Positions 1 through 8,254 of a DNA stretch of 51,106 nucleotides are shown piece after piece. This DNA comes from Lysobacteraceae bacterium (GTDB lineage: Bacteria; Pseudomonadota; Gammaproteobacteria; Xanthomonadales; Xanthomonadaceae), in contig JAMLIV010000022.1 in NCBI GenBank assembly GCA_023954075.1, forward strand, positions 1 to 51,106, read 5' to 3'. The notes under the pieces are model-generated. The model was not told the origin of the DNA. It searched no databases and saw only the letters and a program-made list of their open reading frames with translations. The position numbers and the translations under genes are program-made. Numbering within the stretch: the first letter of the stretch is position 1; each line of letters opens with the position of its first letter.

Positions 1-95
1 GCCGTGCCCGGTCCGGGGCGGGCGCTGGCGTGCGCCCCGCGGCGGCCCGCGACCGAATGGATGCGGAAGGGTTCGATGATGGTGCGATAGGCCAC
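1..95 (-). CDS. Tryptophanase-like 5' end, cut by window edge
   Basis: A GTG start at 95 on the minus strand is preceded by a strong GGAGGA ribosome binding site about 7 bases away. The first 15 codons read [15 protein letters not shown], which resembles the N-terminus of tryptophanases (pyridoxal-phosphate beta-eliminating lyases that split tryptophan to indole, pyruvate and ammonia). After codon 15 (position 50) the frame turns into an Arg/Gly/Pro-rich stretch that does not look like the family, where a conserved EP-[LI]-R segment would be expected. Either the gene is broken there or the first 50 bases of the window are an assembly artefact. The gene is divergent from tpx and shares the 96-264 interval with it. 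Identification rests on a very short match recalled from memory. Confidence 0.35.
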   Translation of the reverse strand, partial: MAYRTIIEPFRIHSVAGRRGAHASARPGPGT

Positions 96-264
96 GGCGG
101 GCTCCTCCGGCGCGATGGCCGCGTGCAGACGGGGCGGCGCGCATTGCCGCGCCAAGGCGGTGAACTGTATCCGATGCGCCCCCCGCCGCGCGCGGCGGCG
201 GCTTGAAAGCGGGCGCGCCAACCCCCAAATTGTCCGGTGTTTTCCCAACCCAAGGAGCCTGACC

Positions 265-765
265 ATGGCCACGGTGGCGTTCAAAGGCAGTCCGGTCCGC
301 ATCGGCGGCACATTTCCGCAGGTCGGCAGCAAGGCACCCGGATTCCGGCTGGTGGCTGGCGATCTTTCCGAGCGCGCGCTCGCGGACTTCGCCGGCAAGC
401 GCAAAGTCCTCAACATTTTCCCGAGCATCGATACCGGCGTGTGCGCGGCCTCGGTGCGGCGCTTCAACCAGGAGGCCGCCACGCTCGCGAACACCGCGGT
501 GCTGTGCATCTCGGCCGATCTTCCCTTCGCGCAGGCGCGCTTCTGCGGTGCCGAAGGCATCCAGAACGTCACCATGCTCTCGATGATGCGCGGGCGCGAG
601 TTCCTGAAGGACTACGGCGTGGCGATGGAAGACGGCCCGCTGGCGGGACTGGCGGCGCGCGCGGTGGTGGTGCTGGACGAGCACGACACGGTGATTCATG
701 CCCAACGGGTCGCGGAAATCACCCAGGAACCGGAGTACGCTGCCGCCCTCGCTGCGCTGGCCTGA
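265..765 (+). CDS. tpx: Thiol peroxidase (Tpx, atypical 2-Cys peroxiredoxin)
   Basis: This 166-residue protein matches E. coli Tpx almost along its length. It reduces hydrogen peroxide and alkyl/lipid hydroperoxides with thioredoxin as electron donor. The peroxidatic cysteine is C60 in the [10 protein letters not shown] motif and the resolving cysteine is C94 in RFCGAEG; C81 is also conserved as in E. coli. The ATG at 265 is chosen because AAGGAG lies 8 bases upstream and the product then has the usual family length. An in-frame extension back to 115 is Arg-rich and not peroxiredoxin-like. The gene stands alone, about 80 bases before the MATE exporter gene. No OxyR site was recognised in the 96-264 interval shared with the divergent gene. 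Confidence 0.96.
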   Translation: MATVAFKGSPVRIGGTFPQVGSKAPGFRLVAGDLSERALADFAGKRKVLNIFPSIDTGVCAASVRRFNQEAATLANTAVLCISADLPFAQARFCGAEGIQNVTMLSMMRGREFLKDYGVAMEDGPLAGLAARAVVVLDEHDTVIHAQRVAEITQEPEYAAALAALA

Positions 766-844
766 CGGCGGTTTCGGGCCGGAGCGACCGGCCCGCGCCG
801 CCATGGCCCCTGCGCGTCGCTGATTTTCCGCAAGGACCCGTCCC

Positions 845-2242
845 ATGCCCTCCGCCCGCACCCGTTTCGCGCTGCTCGCGCGCGAGATGCGCCGCACCTT
901 CACGCTCGCGTTGCCGCTGATCTTCGGGCACGTGGCGACCGGCATGATCGGCTTCGTCGATTCGGTGCTGGCCGGCCATCACCATCCCAACACCCTGGCG
1001 GCGGTGGCGGTGGGCGCGGCGATCTGGTCGGTGGTGGCGATCGTGCTGGTGGGCGTGCTGCTGGCGGTGCCGCCTTCGGTATCACACCTGGCCGGTGCCG
1101 GGCGACGCGCCGAGATTCCTTCGCTGTTTCGCCAGACGCTGTGGCTGGCGGCGGCGCTGGCGGCGCTGCTGGTCGGATTCCTGCAGCTCGCCACCGGGCT
1201 GCTGGAACCCATGGGCATCGCCGAGGAAATCCGGCCCGCCGCGGCCGACTTCATCCACGGCGTGCGCTGGGGCGTGCCGGCGCTGGCCTTCTACCTGTGC
1301 ATGCGCTACCTGAGCGAGGGCCTGCACTGGACCCTGCCCACGATGGTGCTGGGCGTCTCCGGGCTCGCCATCCTGGCACCGCTGGGCTACGTGCTGATGT
1401 TCGGCCGCTTCGGCCTGCCCGAGCTGGGTGCCGGCGGCGTGGGCTATGCCACCTCGATCATGCTCTGGTGCCAGGCGCTGGCCTTCGCGACGCACCTGGC
1501 GACCAGCCGGCGCTTCGCGGATCTGGCCCTGTTCGGGCGCTGGGAGTGGCCGCGCCGGGAGACGATCCGCGGGCTGCTGGCGCTCGGGGTTCCGATCGGC
1601 GTGACGGTGGCGATGGAGGGCGGACTGTTCATCGCCACGGCGCTTCTGATCGGACGCATGGGCGAAGTGCCGGCAGCGGCCCACCAGATCGCGATCAACG
1701 TCGCCTCGATCACCTTCATGGGCGCGCTGGCACTGGCCGAGGCCACCACGGTGCGGGTCGGCCACGCCGCCGGTGCCGGAGATCGCCACGGGCTGAGGCG
1801 CGCCATCCTGGCCGGCTATGTCATCGTGATCGGCGTGCAGCTGGTGACGGCGTCGGCGATCGCGCTGGGCAACGACCTGATCGCCTCCATCTACACCCGC
1901 GATGCGGCGGTGCTGTCGCTGGCGGCCATGCTGCTGCTCTACGCCGCCGCCTTCCAGGTGTCCGACGGCATCCAGGTGGTCTCCAGCGCTTCGCTGCGCG
2001 GGCTCAAGGACACGCGCGTACCGATGCTGCTGGCGGCCTTTGCCTACTGGTGCGTCGGGATGCCGCTGGCCGCCGGCCTCGGGCTCGGGCTGGGCTGGGG
2101 CGCGCCGGGCATGTGGGTGGGACTGGTGGCGGGATTGACCTTCGCGGCGCTGCTGCTGGGCCTGCGGCTGCGCCACAGCCTGCGCCAACGGCCGCCTGAA
2201 CCACGCGCCCGTACCGCGGCACCCGTGCCCTCCGGCACGTAG
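845..2242 (+). CDS. MATE family multidrug/Na+ exporter (NorM-like)
   Basis: This 465-residue protein is almost entirely hydrophobic helices, consistent with the twelve membrane helices of MATE transporters, which expel cationic drugs in exchange for Na+ or H+. The N-terminal half shows the LALPLIFGHVATGMIGFVD pattern and the second half starts near residue 245 with LGVPIGVTVAMEGGLF, giving the two-fold internal repeat of the family. Length and the motif SDGIQVVSSASLRG near residue 370 fit NorM-type proteins. The ATG at 845 follows AAGGACCC. The substrate cannot be read from sequence. The last 25 residues are Arg/Pro-rich and probably an unstructured cytoplasmic tail. The gene lies between tpx and sppA on the same strand but gaps of 60-80 bases suggest separate expression. 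Confidence 0.9.
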   Translation: MPSARTRFALLAREMRRTFTLALPLIFGHVATGMIGFVDSVLAGHHHPNTLAAVAVGAAIWSVVAIVLVGVLLAVPPSVSHLAGAGRRAEIPSLFRQTLWLAAALAALLVGFLQLATGLLEPMGIAEEIRPAAADFIHGVRWGVPALAFYLCMRYLSEGLHWTLPTMVLGVSGLAILAPLGYVLMFGRFGLPELGAGGVGYATSIMLWCQALAFATHLATSRRFADLALFGRWEWPRRETIRGLLALGVPIGVTVAMEGGLFIATALLIGRMGEVPAAAHQIAINVASITFMGALALAEATTVRVGHAAGAGDRHGLRRAILAGYVIVIGVQLVTASAIALGNDLIASIYTRDAAVLSLAAMLLLYAAAFQVSDGIQVVSSASLRGLKDTRVPMLLAAFAYWCVGMPLAAGLGLGLGWGAPGMWVGLVAGLTFAALLLGLRLRHSLRQRPPEPRARTAAPVPSGT

Positions 2243-2301
2243 CCCGCGCCGGGCAAGCGCGTATTCTTGTCCCCACATCCCCGTTCTTACGCGATAACGC
2301 C

Positions 2302-4167
2302 ATGTCTCGATCTGCTCCCGGACCGCTACTGCGGTTTGCCCGCGCCGGCTGGAACGCCGTCAACTTCACCCGCCGACTGGTCTTCAACGCGATCTTCCTG
2401 TTCATCGGGCTGATCGTGCTCGTGGCGCTGTTCAGCGGCCGCCCCAAGCTGCCCGAGCGCAGCGCGCTGGTGATCGCGCCGCAGGGCCAGGTGGTGGAGC
2501 AGTTCAGCGCCGATCCGTTCGAGCGCGCGCTGTCCAAGGCGATCAACCAGCCGCTGCCGGAAACCCAGCTGCGCGATCTGGTGCGCGCGCTGGAGGCGGC
2601 CGCCACGGATTCCCGCATCGAGCGGGTGGTGATCCGTCCCGACCAGATGACCGGGATCGGCTTCGCCGCGCTCGAAGAGCTGGCGCGTGCGGTGACCGAG
2701 TTCAGGAAGAGCGGCAAGCAGCTGGTGGCCTACGCCGACGGCATGGACCAGAAGCAGTATTACCTCGCCGCGCTCGCCGACGAGGTCTACCTGCACCCGG
2801 ACGGCATGGTGCTGCTCGAAGGCCTGTCGCGCTACCGCGCCTACTACCGCGAGGCGCTGGAGGACAAGCTCGGCGTCGATGTGCACCTGTTCCGCGTCGG
2901 CGAATACAAGTCCGCCGCCGAGCCCTACATCCTCGACGCCGCCTCGCCCGAGTCGCGCGAGGCCGATCTCTACTGGATGAACGACCTTTGGCGGCACTTC
3001 CTGGCCGACGTAGCGCGGCTGCGCTCGCTGGACGCCGACGCGCTGCAGGCCGGCATCGACGATTTCGCGGCGCGGGTCGAGTCCGTGGCCGGCGACATGG
3101 GCAAGCTCGCGCTGGAGCAGAAGCTGGTGGACGGCCTCGTCACCCAGGACCAGTTCCGCGACCTGATGGTCGAGCGCGGCGTCGAGGACACCGAAACCCA
3201 CAGCTTCCGCCAGGTGTCGATGGACGCCTATCTCGGCTTCGTGGACCGCGAGCGCCCGGCCTTCGATGCGCGGCCCAAGGTGGCCATCGTGGTGGCCCAG
3301 GGCGAAATCGCGGCCGGCGACCTGCCGCCCGGCACCGTGGGCGGCGTGTCCACCTCGCGCCTGCTGCGCGATGCGCGCGAGGACGCGGACGTGAAGGCCG
3401 TGGTGCTGCGCGTGGATTCCCCCGGCGGCGGCGTGTTTCCGTCCGAGCAGATTCGCCGAGAAGTGGAGCTGATCCGCGCCGCCGGCAAGCCGGTGGTGGT
3501 CTCGATGGGCAACGTGGCCGCCTCGGGCGGCTACTGGATCTCGATGAACGCCGACGCGATCTACGCCCAGCCCACCACCATCACCGGCTCGATCGGCATC
3601 TTCGGCCTGTTCATGACCATCCCCGACACCCTGGCCAAGATCGGCGTGCACGTCGACGGCGTGGCGACCACGAAGATCGCCGGTGCCTTCGATCCCACCC
3701 GCCCGATGTCGGTCGAGGTGGGCAAGACCATCCAGGCCATCATCGACCAGGGCTACCGCCAGTTCATCGGCAAGGTGGCGGCGGCGCGCGAGACGACTCC
3801 CGAGGCGATCGACCAGGTCGCGCGCGGGCGGGTCTGGAGCGGCACGCAGGCCGAGGCGCGCGGCCTGGTGGACGAACTGGGCGGGCTGCACGATGCCGTC
3901 GCCGAGGCCGCGCGCCGCGCGACCCTGCCGAGCGACGGCTACCGGGTGAAGTACGTCGAAAAGACGCTGTCGCCGTTCGAGCAGGCGCTGGTCAACGCAG
4001 GCCGCAACGCCACCGTCCGTGCGCTGATGGCGCAGGCGGGGCTGCCGACCCTGCTGCTCGACGCGCCGGGAACGCGCGAGCTGGGCAAGACCCTGCGCCT
4101 GCTGGATTCACCACCCGAGGGCGGGCGCCCGTTCAAGGCCGTGGCGCACTGCTTCTGCGAGCCCTGA
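2302..4167 (+). CDS. sppA: Signal peptide peptidase SppA, 67 kDa type
   Basis: The 621-residue length equals the long, duplicated form of SppA that digests cleaved signal peptides in the inner membrane. A single N-terminal membrane anchor lies at about residues 27-48 (LVFNAIFLFIGLIVLVALF). The two S49 domains are both present. The catalytic lysine of the first domain is K203 in VGEYKSAAEPY, and the nucleophile of the second is S408 in NVAASGGYW, corresponding to E. coli K209 and S409. The SDSPGG-like loop appears as RVDSPGGG. The Ser-Lys dyad is therefore intact across the two repeats. The stop is only 19 bases before the tsaC start, so the two genes are probably cotranscribed. Confidence 0.95.
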   Translation: MSRSAPGPLLRFARAGWNAVNFTRRLVFNAIFLFIGLIVLVALFSGRPKLPERSALVIAPQGQVVEQFSADPFERALSKAINQPLPETQLRDLVRALEAAATDSRIERVVIRPDQMTGIGFAALEELARAVTEFRKSGKQLVAYADGMDQKQYYLAALADEVYLHPDGMVLLEGLSRYRAYYREALEDKLGVDVHLFRVGEYKSAAEPYILDAASPESREADLYWMNDLWRHFLADVARLRSLDADALQAGIDDFAARVESVAGDMGKLALEQKLVDGLVTQDQFRDLMVERGVEDTETHSFRQVSMDAYLGFVDRERPAFDARPKVAIVVAQGEIAAGDLPPGTVGGVSTSRLLRDAREDADVKAVVLRVDSPGGGVFPSEQIRREVELIRAAGKPVVVSMGNVAASGGYWISMNADAIYAQPTTITGSIGIFGLFMTIPDTLAKIGVHVDGVATTKIAGAFDPTRPMSVEVGKTIQAIIDQGYRQFIGKVAAARETTPEAIDQVARGRVWSGTQAEARGLVDELGGLHDAVAEAARRATLPSDGYRVKYVEKTLSPFEQALVNAGRNATVRALMAQAGLPTLLLDAPGTRELGKTLRLLDSPPEGGRPFKAVAHCFCEP

Positions 4168-4186
4168 GTCCGGAGCGACCCTTCCC

Positions 4187-4756
4187 GTGACCGCGCGTCC
4201 ACTGTCGATTCCGGACGCCGCCTGCGCCCTGCGCGCGGGCGGCGTCATCGCCTACCCGACCGAGGCGGTCTGGGGTCTGGGCTGTGATCCCTTCGACGCG
4301 GCGGCGCTGGCGCGCCTTTTGGCCCTCAAGCAGCGCCCGGCGGCCAAGGGCATGATCGTGATCGCGGCGCGTCCCGCGCAGGTGGATCGCTACCTGCGCT
4401 GGAGCGCGCTCGCGCCCGAACGCCGCGACCAGGTGCTGGCGAGCTGGCCCGGGCCCAACACCTGGCTGATTCCCTGCACCGACGCCGTGCCACACGGCCT
4501 GCGCGGCGATCACGACACGCTCGCGGTGCGCATCACCGCGCATCCGGTGGCGGCCGCGCTGTGCGAGGCCTTCGGCGGGCCGATCGTGTCCACCAGCGCC
4601 AACCGTGCCGGCGAGCCGCCGGCGCGGCGCATCGGGGATCTCGCTGGCGATTTGCGCGACGCGCTGGATGGATGGGTCGACGGGGAAACCGGCGACCGCG
4701 CCCTGCCCTCGGTCATCCGCGACGCCCGCGACGGACGGATCATCCGTCCCGGCTGA
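4187..4756 (+). CDS. tsaC: Threonylcarbamoyl-AMP synthase (TsaC/YrdC/Sua5 family)
   Basis: This 189-residue single-domain protein has the size of E. coli TsaC. It condenses threonine, bicarbonate and ATP to threonylcarbamoyl-AMP for t6A37 tRNA modification. Visible family motifs are YPTEAVWGLGCDP near the N-terminus, the KQRPAAKG segment with the KxR nucleotide-binding residues, and STSANRAGEPP near residue 140. It lacks the extra Sua5 domain, so the TsaC form is favoured. The start is GTG at 4187, the only start giving the correct N-terminus; it follows GGAGCGACC. It lies 19 bases after sppA and converges on rpiA, with a GC-rich inverted repeat between the two stops. Confidence 0.93.
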   Translation: MTARPLSIPDAACALRAGGVIAYPTEAVWGLGCDPFDAAALARLLALKQRPAAKGMIVIAARPAQVDRYLRWSALAPERRDQVLASWPGPNTWLIPCTDAVPHGLRGDHDTLAVRITAHPVAAALCEAFGGPIVSTSANRAGEPPARRIGDLAGDLRDALDGWVDGETGDRALPSVIRDARDGRIIRPG

Positions 4757-4757
4757 G

Positions 4758-4770
4758 GCCGCCGGGCGGC
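4758..4770. terminator. GC-rich hairpin between convergent tsaC and rpiA
   Basis: The 13 bases GCCGCCGGGCGGC form a 5 bp stem with a 3-base loop in the 15-base gap between the two convergent stop codons. There is no T-run on either side, so it is at best a weak bidirectional terminator. Confidence 0.3.
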
Positions 4771-4771
4771 G

Positions 4772-5431
4772 TCAGACGCTGCCGGCGACCACCACGCCGT
4801 CGGCGATCACCACGTCGGCCGGGCGCGCCGCGAACAGGCCCACCGTCACCACGCCGACGATCTGGTTGATGCGCGCCTCCAGCGCCACCGGATCGGTGAT
4901 GGAAAGACCGTGCACGTCGAGGATCCAGTTGCCGTTGTCGGTGACGACGCCGTCGCGCCAGACCGGCTGACCGCCGAACTTCAGCAGCTCGCGCGCGACG
5001 TGGCTGCGCGCCATCGGAATCACCTCGACCGGCAGCGGGAAACGGCCGAGCACCGCCACGCGCTTGGAGGCATCGAGCACGCAGACGAAGCGCTCGCTGG
5101 CCGCGGCAATGATCTTCTCGCGCGTCAGCGCCGCGCCGCCGCCCTTGATCAGGCAGCGCTGCGGATCGCATTCGTCGGCCCCGTCCACGTACAGCCCGAG
5201 CGGGCCTTCGGCATTGAGGTCGAGCACCTCGATGCCGCGCTGGCGCAGCAGCGCGCTGCTCTGCTCGGAGCTGGAGACCGCGCCCTTGATCAGCCCCGGC
5301 TCGCGCCCCAGCGCCTCGATGAACCAGCGCACGGTCGAGCCGGTGCCGACCCCGACCACCGAGCCTTTTTCGACGAATTCGAGGGCGCGCTCGGCCGACA
5401 GGCGCTTGGCGTTTTCAATGTCCGATGACAT
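4772..5431 (-). CDS. rpiA: Ribose-5-phosphate isomerase A
   Basis: This 219-residue protein has the length and all main motifs of RpiA, the cytosolic enzyme that interconverts ribose 5-phosphate and ribulose 5-phosphate in the pentose phosphate pathway. The phosphate-binding [11 protein letters not shown] loop is near residue 28, YVDGADEC near residue 82 and the catalytic loop [11 protein letters not shown] near residue 97. The ATG at 5431 is preceded on its strand by an AT-richer leader. The rpe gene for the next pentose phosphate isomer is 26 kb away on the other strand. The rpiA 5' side is also one border of the restriction island. In relatives I expect rpiA to sit close to the EVE and fau genes (recollection, to be checked). 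Confidence 0.96.
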   Translation of the reverse strand: MSSDIENAKRLSAERALEFVEKGSVVGVGTGSTVRWFIEALGREPGLIKGAVSSSEQSSALLRQRGIEVLDLNAEGPLGLYVDGADECDPQRCLIKGGGAALTREKIIAAASERFVCVLDASKRVAVLGRFPLPVEVIPMARSHVARELLKFGGQPVWRDGVVTDNGNWILDVHGLSITDPVALEARINQIVGVVTVGLFAARPADVVIADGVVVAGSV

Positions 5432-5477
5432 GCGGGGCTCCGTGTTCCAAATGGATTGTCTGCGAAAAGTCCGGATG

Positions 5478-5495
5478 CCCGGATCGGAATCCGGG
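5478..5495 (-). terminator. Hairpin downstream of hsdM
   Basis: On the minus strand CCCGGAT-TCCG-ATCCGGG forms a perfect 7 bp stem 27 bases after the hsdM stop, followed by a short T-rich stretch (ACTTTTC). It is a plausible end for the restriction operon transcript and lies within the leader of rpiA. Confidence 0.4.
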
Positions 5496-5521
5496 GCAGG
5501 TGGGGCAATGAGGCCGAAAGG

Positions 5522-7135
5522 CTAGGGCAGCGGCTTCAAACCCAGCTCTTTCAGGAAGGCGTTGTGCGTGTCCTTCGCCGCCGCAATCGCCTTTTCGATC
5601 TCCGCCAGATCCCGGTGCGTGTCATCCAGATCGATCTCGGCCTCGGCCACCGCCGTGCTGATGTAGCGGGAGATGTTCAGGTTGAAATCGTTCTTCTCGA
5701 TCTCGGCCATCTCCACCCGGCGCGAGTAGCGCGCCTCTTCCTCGCGGAACTGGTAGGTCTGGACGATCCTGGCGATGTGCTCGGGCTTGAGCTGGTTCTG
5801 GCGCTTGCCTTTTTCAAAGTGCTCGGCGGCGTTGATGAAGAGCACATCGTCCGGCTTCTTGCACTTCTTCAGCACCAGGATGCAGACCGGGATGCCGGTG
5901 GAATAGAACAGATTGGCGGGCAGGCCGATCACCGTGTCGATGTGGCCGTCCTTGAGCAGCTTGGTGCGGATGCGTTCCTCCGCCCCGCCGCGGAACAGCA
6001 CGCCGTGCGGCAGGATGATCGCCATCACGCCCTCGTCCTTGAGGTAGTGGAAGCCGTGCAGCAGGAAGGCGAAGTCGGCGGCGGACCTGGGCGCCAGGCC
6101 GTGGCTCTTGAAGCGCACGTCGTCGGCCAGGGCGTCGGTCGGCTCCCAGCGATAGCTGAAGGGCGGGTTGGCGACGATGGCGTCGAAGCTCGGCTTTTTC
6201 GCCGGGTTCTGCTCGCGCAGCATGTCCCACTCGTTGAGCAGGGTGTCGCCGTGGAAGATCTCGAACTCGGTGTCCTTCACCCCGTGCAGCAGCATGTTCA
6301 TGCGCGCGAGGTTGTAGGTGGTGATGTTCTTTTCCTGGCCGAAGATCTTGCCGATGGTGCCGCCCGCCTGGGCCACCTTCTTGCGCACGTTGAGCAGCAG
6401 CGAGCCCGAGCCGCAGGCGAAATCCAGCACGCTTTCCAGCCGCTTCTTGGTGCCGGTTTTCGGCTCCTGGCTGTCCAGCGTGACGATGGCCGAGAGGATG
6501 TCGGAAATCTGCTGCGGGGTGTAGAACTCGCCCGCCTTCTTGCCCGAACCCGCCGCAAACTGGCCGATCAGGTATTCATAGGCATCGCCCAGCGCGTCGA
6601 CGTCGGTGGAGAACTCCGCCAGCCCCTCGGCGATCTTCTGGATGATGGCGCAGAGCTTGGCGTTGCGGTCGGCATAGGTCTTGCCCAGCTTGGGGGAACT
6701 GAGGTCGATCTCGGAGAACAGGCCCTGGAAGGTGCTCTCGAAGGATTCCGTCTCGATGTACTTGAAACCCGCCTGCAGCGTTTTCAGCAGTTCCGCGTTC
6801 TGGGTGCGCGCCATATTGGCGATGCTGTTCCACAGGTGCGCGGGCTGAATCACGTAATGCACCTTGCGGCGCATCTGCTTCTCGAACATCGGGATATCGT
6901 CCACGTTGTTCGCATACCAGAGCGCCAGCGGCACCTTGCGGGCGTCGCCGCCCACATCGGGGTAATCCCGGCCCAGTTCCTTCTGCGCCGCCGTCTCGTA
7001 GTTGTCGGAGAGATAGCGCAGAAAGAGGAAGGACAGCATGTAGTCGCGGAAGTCGTCCGCATCCATCGCCCCGCGTAGTTGGTCAGCGATGCTCCAGAGC
7101 GTGTTACCCAGTTGCTTTTGGTTGGTCTCGGTCAT
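5522..7135 (-). CDS. hsdM: Type I restriction-modification methyltransferase subunit HsdM
   Basis: This 537-residue subunit transfers a methyl group from S-adenosylmethionine to adenine N6 at the site read by HsdS. The N-terminal HsdM helical domain (about residues 8-150) begins with a QLGNTLWSIADQLRG block. The SAM motif FACGSGSLLLN lies near residue 230 and the catalytic motif IV N323-P-P-F326 is intact. The start ATG overlaps the rhuM stop (ATGA), so translation is coupled to rhuM. Position last in the operon, far from hsdS and hsdR, is unusual; hsdM normally precedes hsdS. A second, truncated copy of the hsdM 5' end lies 1 kb upstream at 8130-8240. The methylase appears functional. Confidence 0.96.
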   Translation of the reverse strand: MTETNQKQLGNTLWSIADQLRGAMDADDFRDYMLSFLFLRYLSDNYETAAQKELGRDYPDVGGDARKVPLALWYANNVDDIPMFEKQMRRKVHYVIQPAHLWNSIANMARTQNAELLKTLQAGFKYIETESFESTFQGLFSEIDLSSPKLGKTYADRNAKLCAIIQKIAEGLAEFSTDVDALGDAYEYLIGQFAAGSGKKAGEFYTPQQISDILSAIVTLDSQEPKTGTKKRLESVLDFACGSGSLLLNVRKKVAQAGGTIGKIFGQEKNITTYNLARMNMLLHGVKDTEFEIFHGDTLLNEWDMLREQNPAKKPSFDAIVANPPFSYRWEPTDALADDVRFKSHGLAPRSAADFAFLLHGFHYLKDEGVMAIILPHGVLFRGGAEERIRTKLLKDGHIDTVIGLPANLFYSTGIPVCILVLKKCKKPDDVLFINAAEHFEKGKRQNQLKPEHIARIVQTYQFREEEARYSRRVEMAEIEKNDFNLNISRYISTAVAEAEIDLDDTHRDLAEIEKAIAAAKDTHNAFLKELGLKPLP

Positions 7136-8133
7136 TTCTTCGGGCGTCGTTTGATTTTGGTTTCCAGCGCTTCGAGATAAGCCTCGTCCTGCTGGTCGGC
7201 TTCGATGGCTTCCTGCCTTTTGCGGTCCTGGTCGAACTTGAGGTAAAGCTCGCCCGTGCGCGCTTCCATCTGCTCATGGCTGATGGAGCCGGCGTGCGTG
7301 AGTAGCGGGAAGCCGTTGGACATGATGATTTGATCCACGTTCTGCTTCCAGAACGCCATGCGCGTCTCCTGCTTGCCCTTGGCCCGCAGTTCGGCGGTTT
7401 CCAGGAAGATGACCACCAGCCGGTTCAGCGTGTCAATTTCGTCCTCGGTCAGGTAGTTCTTGGCCACTACGATGTCCGCTTTGCGCACCTTGTCGCCCTT
7501 CCAGGCAAGCAGGCCGAAATGCGGATCGGCGGGGTTTGCGCGGGCGGTGACGAGTTCGGCGGCGGTCTGCCGCGTCACGGCATAGATCAACAGGTTCTGC
7601 ACGGTAGCAAAGAAAACCTGCGTGGCCTTGTCCGTCTTGTCGTAGTCGCTGGAGAGCGCAAACAGGTCGCGCACCTTCTGGTAGAAGCGCTTTTCGGAGG
7701 CGCGGATGTCCCGGATGCGCGCCAGCATCTCGTCGAAGTAATCCGGGCGGCCGTCCGGGTTCTTCAGCCGCTCGTCGTCCATCACGAAGCCCTTGGTCAG
7801 GTACTCCTTCAGCACGGTGGAAGCCCAGCGGCGGAACTGCACCCCGCGCGGCGAGCGCACCCGATAGCCCACGGCCAGGATGGCATCGAGGTTGTAGAGC
7901 AGTGTCTGGTAGCGCTTGCCGTCGGCGGCAGTTGTCAAGGATTCCTTGACAACTGAATCCGCGCTCAGCTCCCCATCCTCGAAGATGTTCTTCAGGTGCA
8001 GGGAAATGTTCTGCTTCGTGGCATCGAAGAGTTCCGCCATCTCCAACTGCGTCAGCCAGACGGTCTGCTCCTGCGCCCGCAGCTTGATCTGGCTACGTCC
8101 GTCCTCGGTCGTGTAGAGAATCAGGTCGTTCAT
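7132..8133 (-). CDS. RhuM family protein
   Basis: This 333-residue protein matches the RhuM family, named after a Salmonella pathogenicity island gene and often found inside type I restriction operons. Its biochemical role is not established. The N-terminal part (about 20-110) looks like a DNA-binding fold with the hallmark TVWLTQLEMAELF and KQNISLHLKNIFEDGEL. It is followed by the conserved YNLDAILAVGYRVRSPRG segment. The C-terminal part holds IYAVTRQTAAEL and a Lys/Glu-rich tail (residues 290-333), probably helical. Both ends overlap neighbours by ATGA: the 8130-8240 hsdM relic upstream and hsdM downstream. A regulatory role for the operon is inference. Confidence 0.88.
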   Translation of the reverse strand: MNDLILYTTEDGRSQIKLRAQEQTVWLTQLEMAELFDATKQNISLHLKNIFEDGELSADSVVKESLTTAADGKRYQTLLYNLDAILAVGYRVRSPRGVQFRRWASTVLKEYLTKGFVMDDERLKNPDGRPDYFDEMLARIRDIRASEKRFYQKVRDLFALSSDYDKTDKATQVFFATVQNLLIYAVTRQTAAELVTARANPADPHFGLLAWKGDKVRKADIVVAKNYLTEDEIDTLNRLVVIFLETAELRAKGKQETRMAFWKQNVDQIIMSNGFPLLTHAGSISHEQMEARTGELYLKFDQDRKRQEAIEADQQDEAYLEALETKIKRRPKK

Positions 8134-8240
8134 GGTGTTGAAGCAGGCTCGTGGAACTCGTCCCCCTCCACCGCTCCGCGCAGTTGATCGGCAATGCTCC
8201 AGAGGGTGTTGCCCAGTTGTTTTTGGTTGGAGTCGGTCAT
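8130..8240 (-). pseudogene. Truncated duplicate of the hsdM 5' end
   Basis: A 36-codon open frame starts with ATG at 8240 and its stop overlaps the rhuM start (ATGA). Its residues 5-23 are identical to the same positions of the complete HsdM, a 19-residue block. It then diverges within about ten codons and ends. At DNA level the first 70 bases are only about 80 percent alike, with most differences at third codon positions, so this is not a fresh tandem duplication. It more likely derives from a different hsdM allele whose body was replaced by rhuM-hsdM. It may still act as a leader peptide that couples rhuM translation. Confidence 0.8.
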
Positions 8241-8254
8241 AATGCTGGTGGGGG

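Noticed and set aside
5456..7078. Plus-strand open frame of 540 codons opposite hsdM
   Set aside because: It is the complement of hsdM codons in high-GC DNA, has no family motif and a biased Val/Leu/Gly/Asp composition. HsdM on the other strand is unmistakable.
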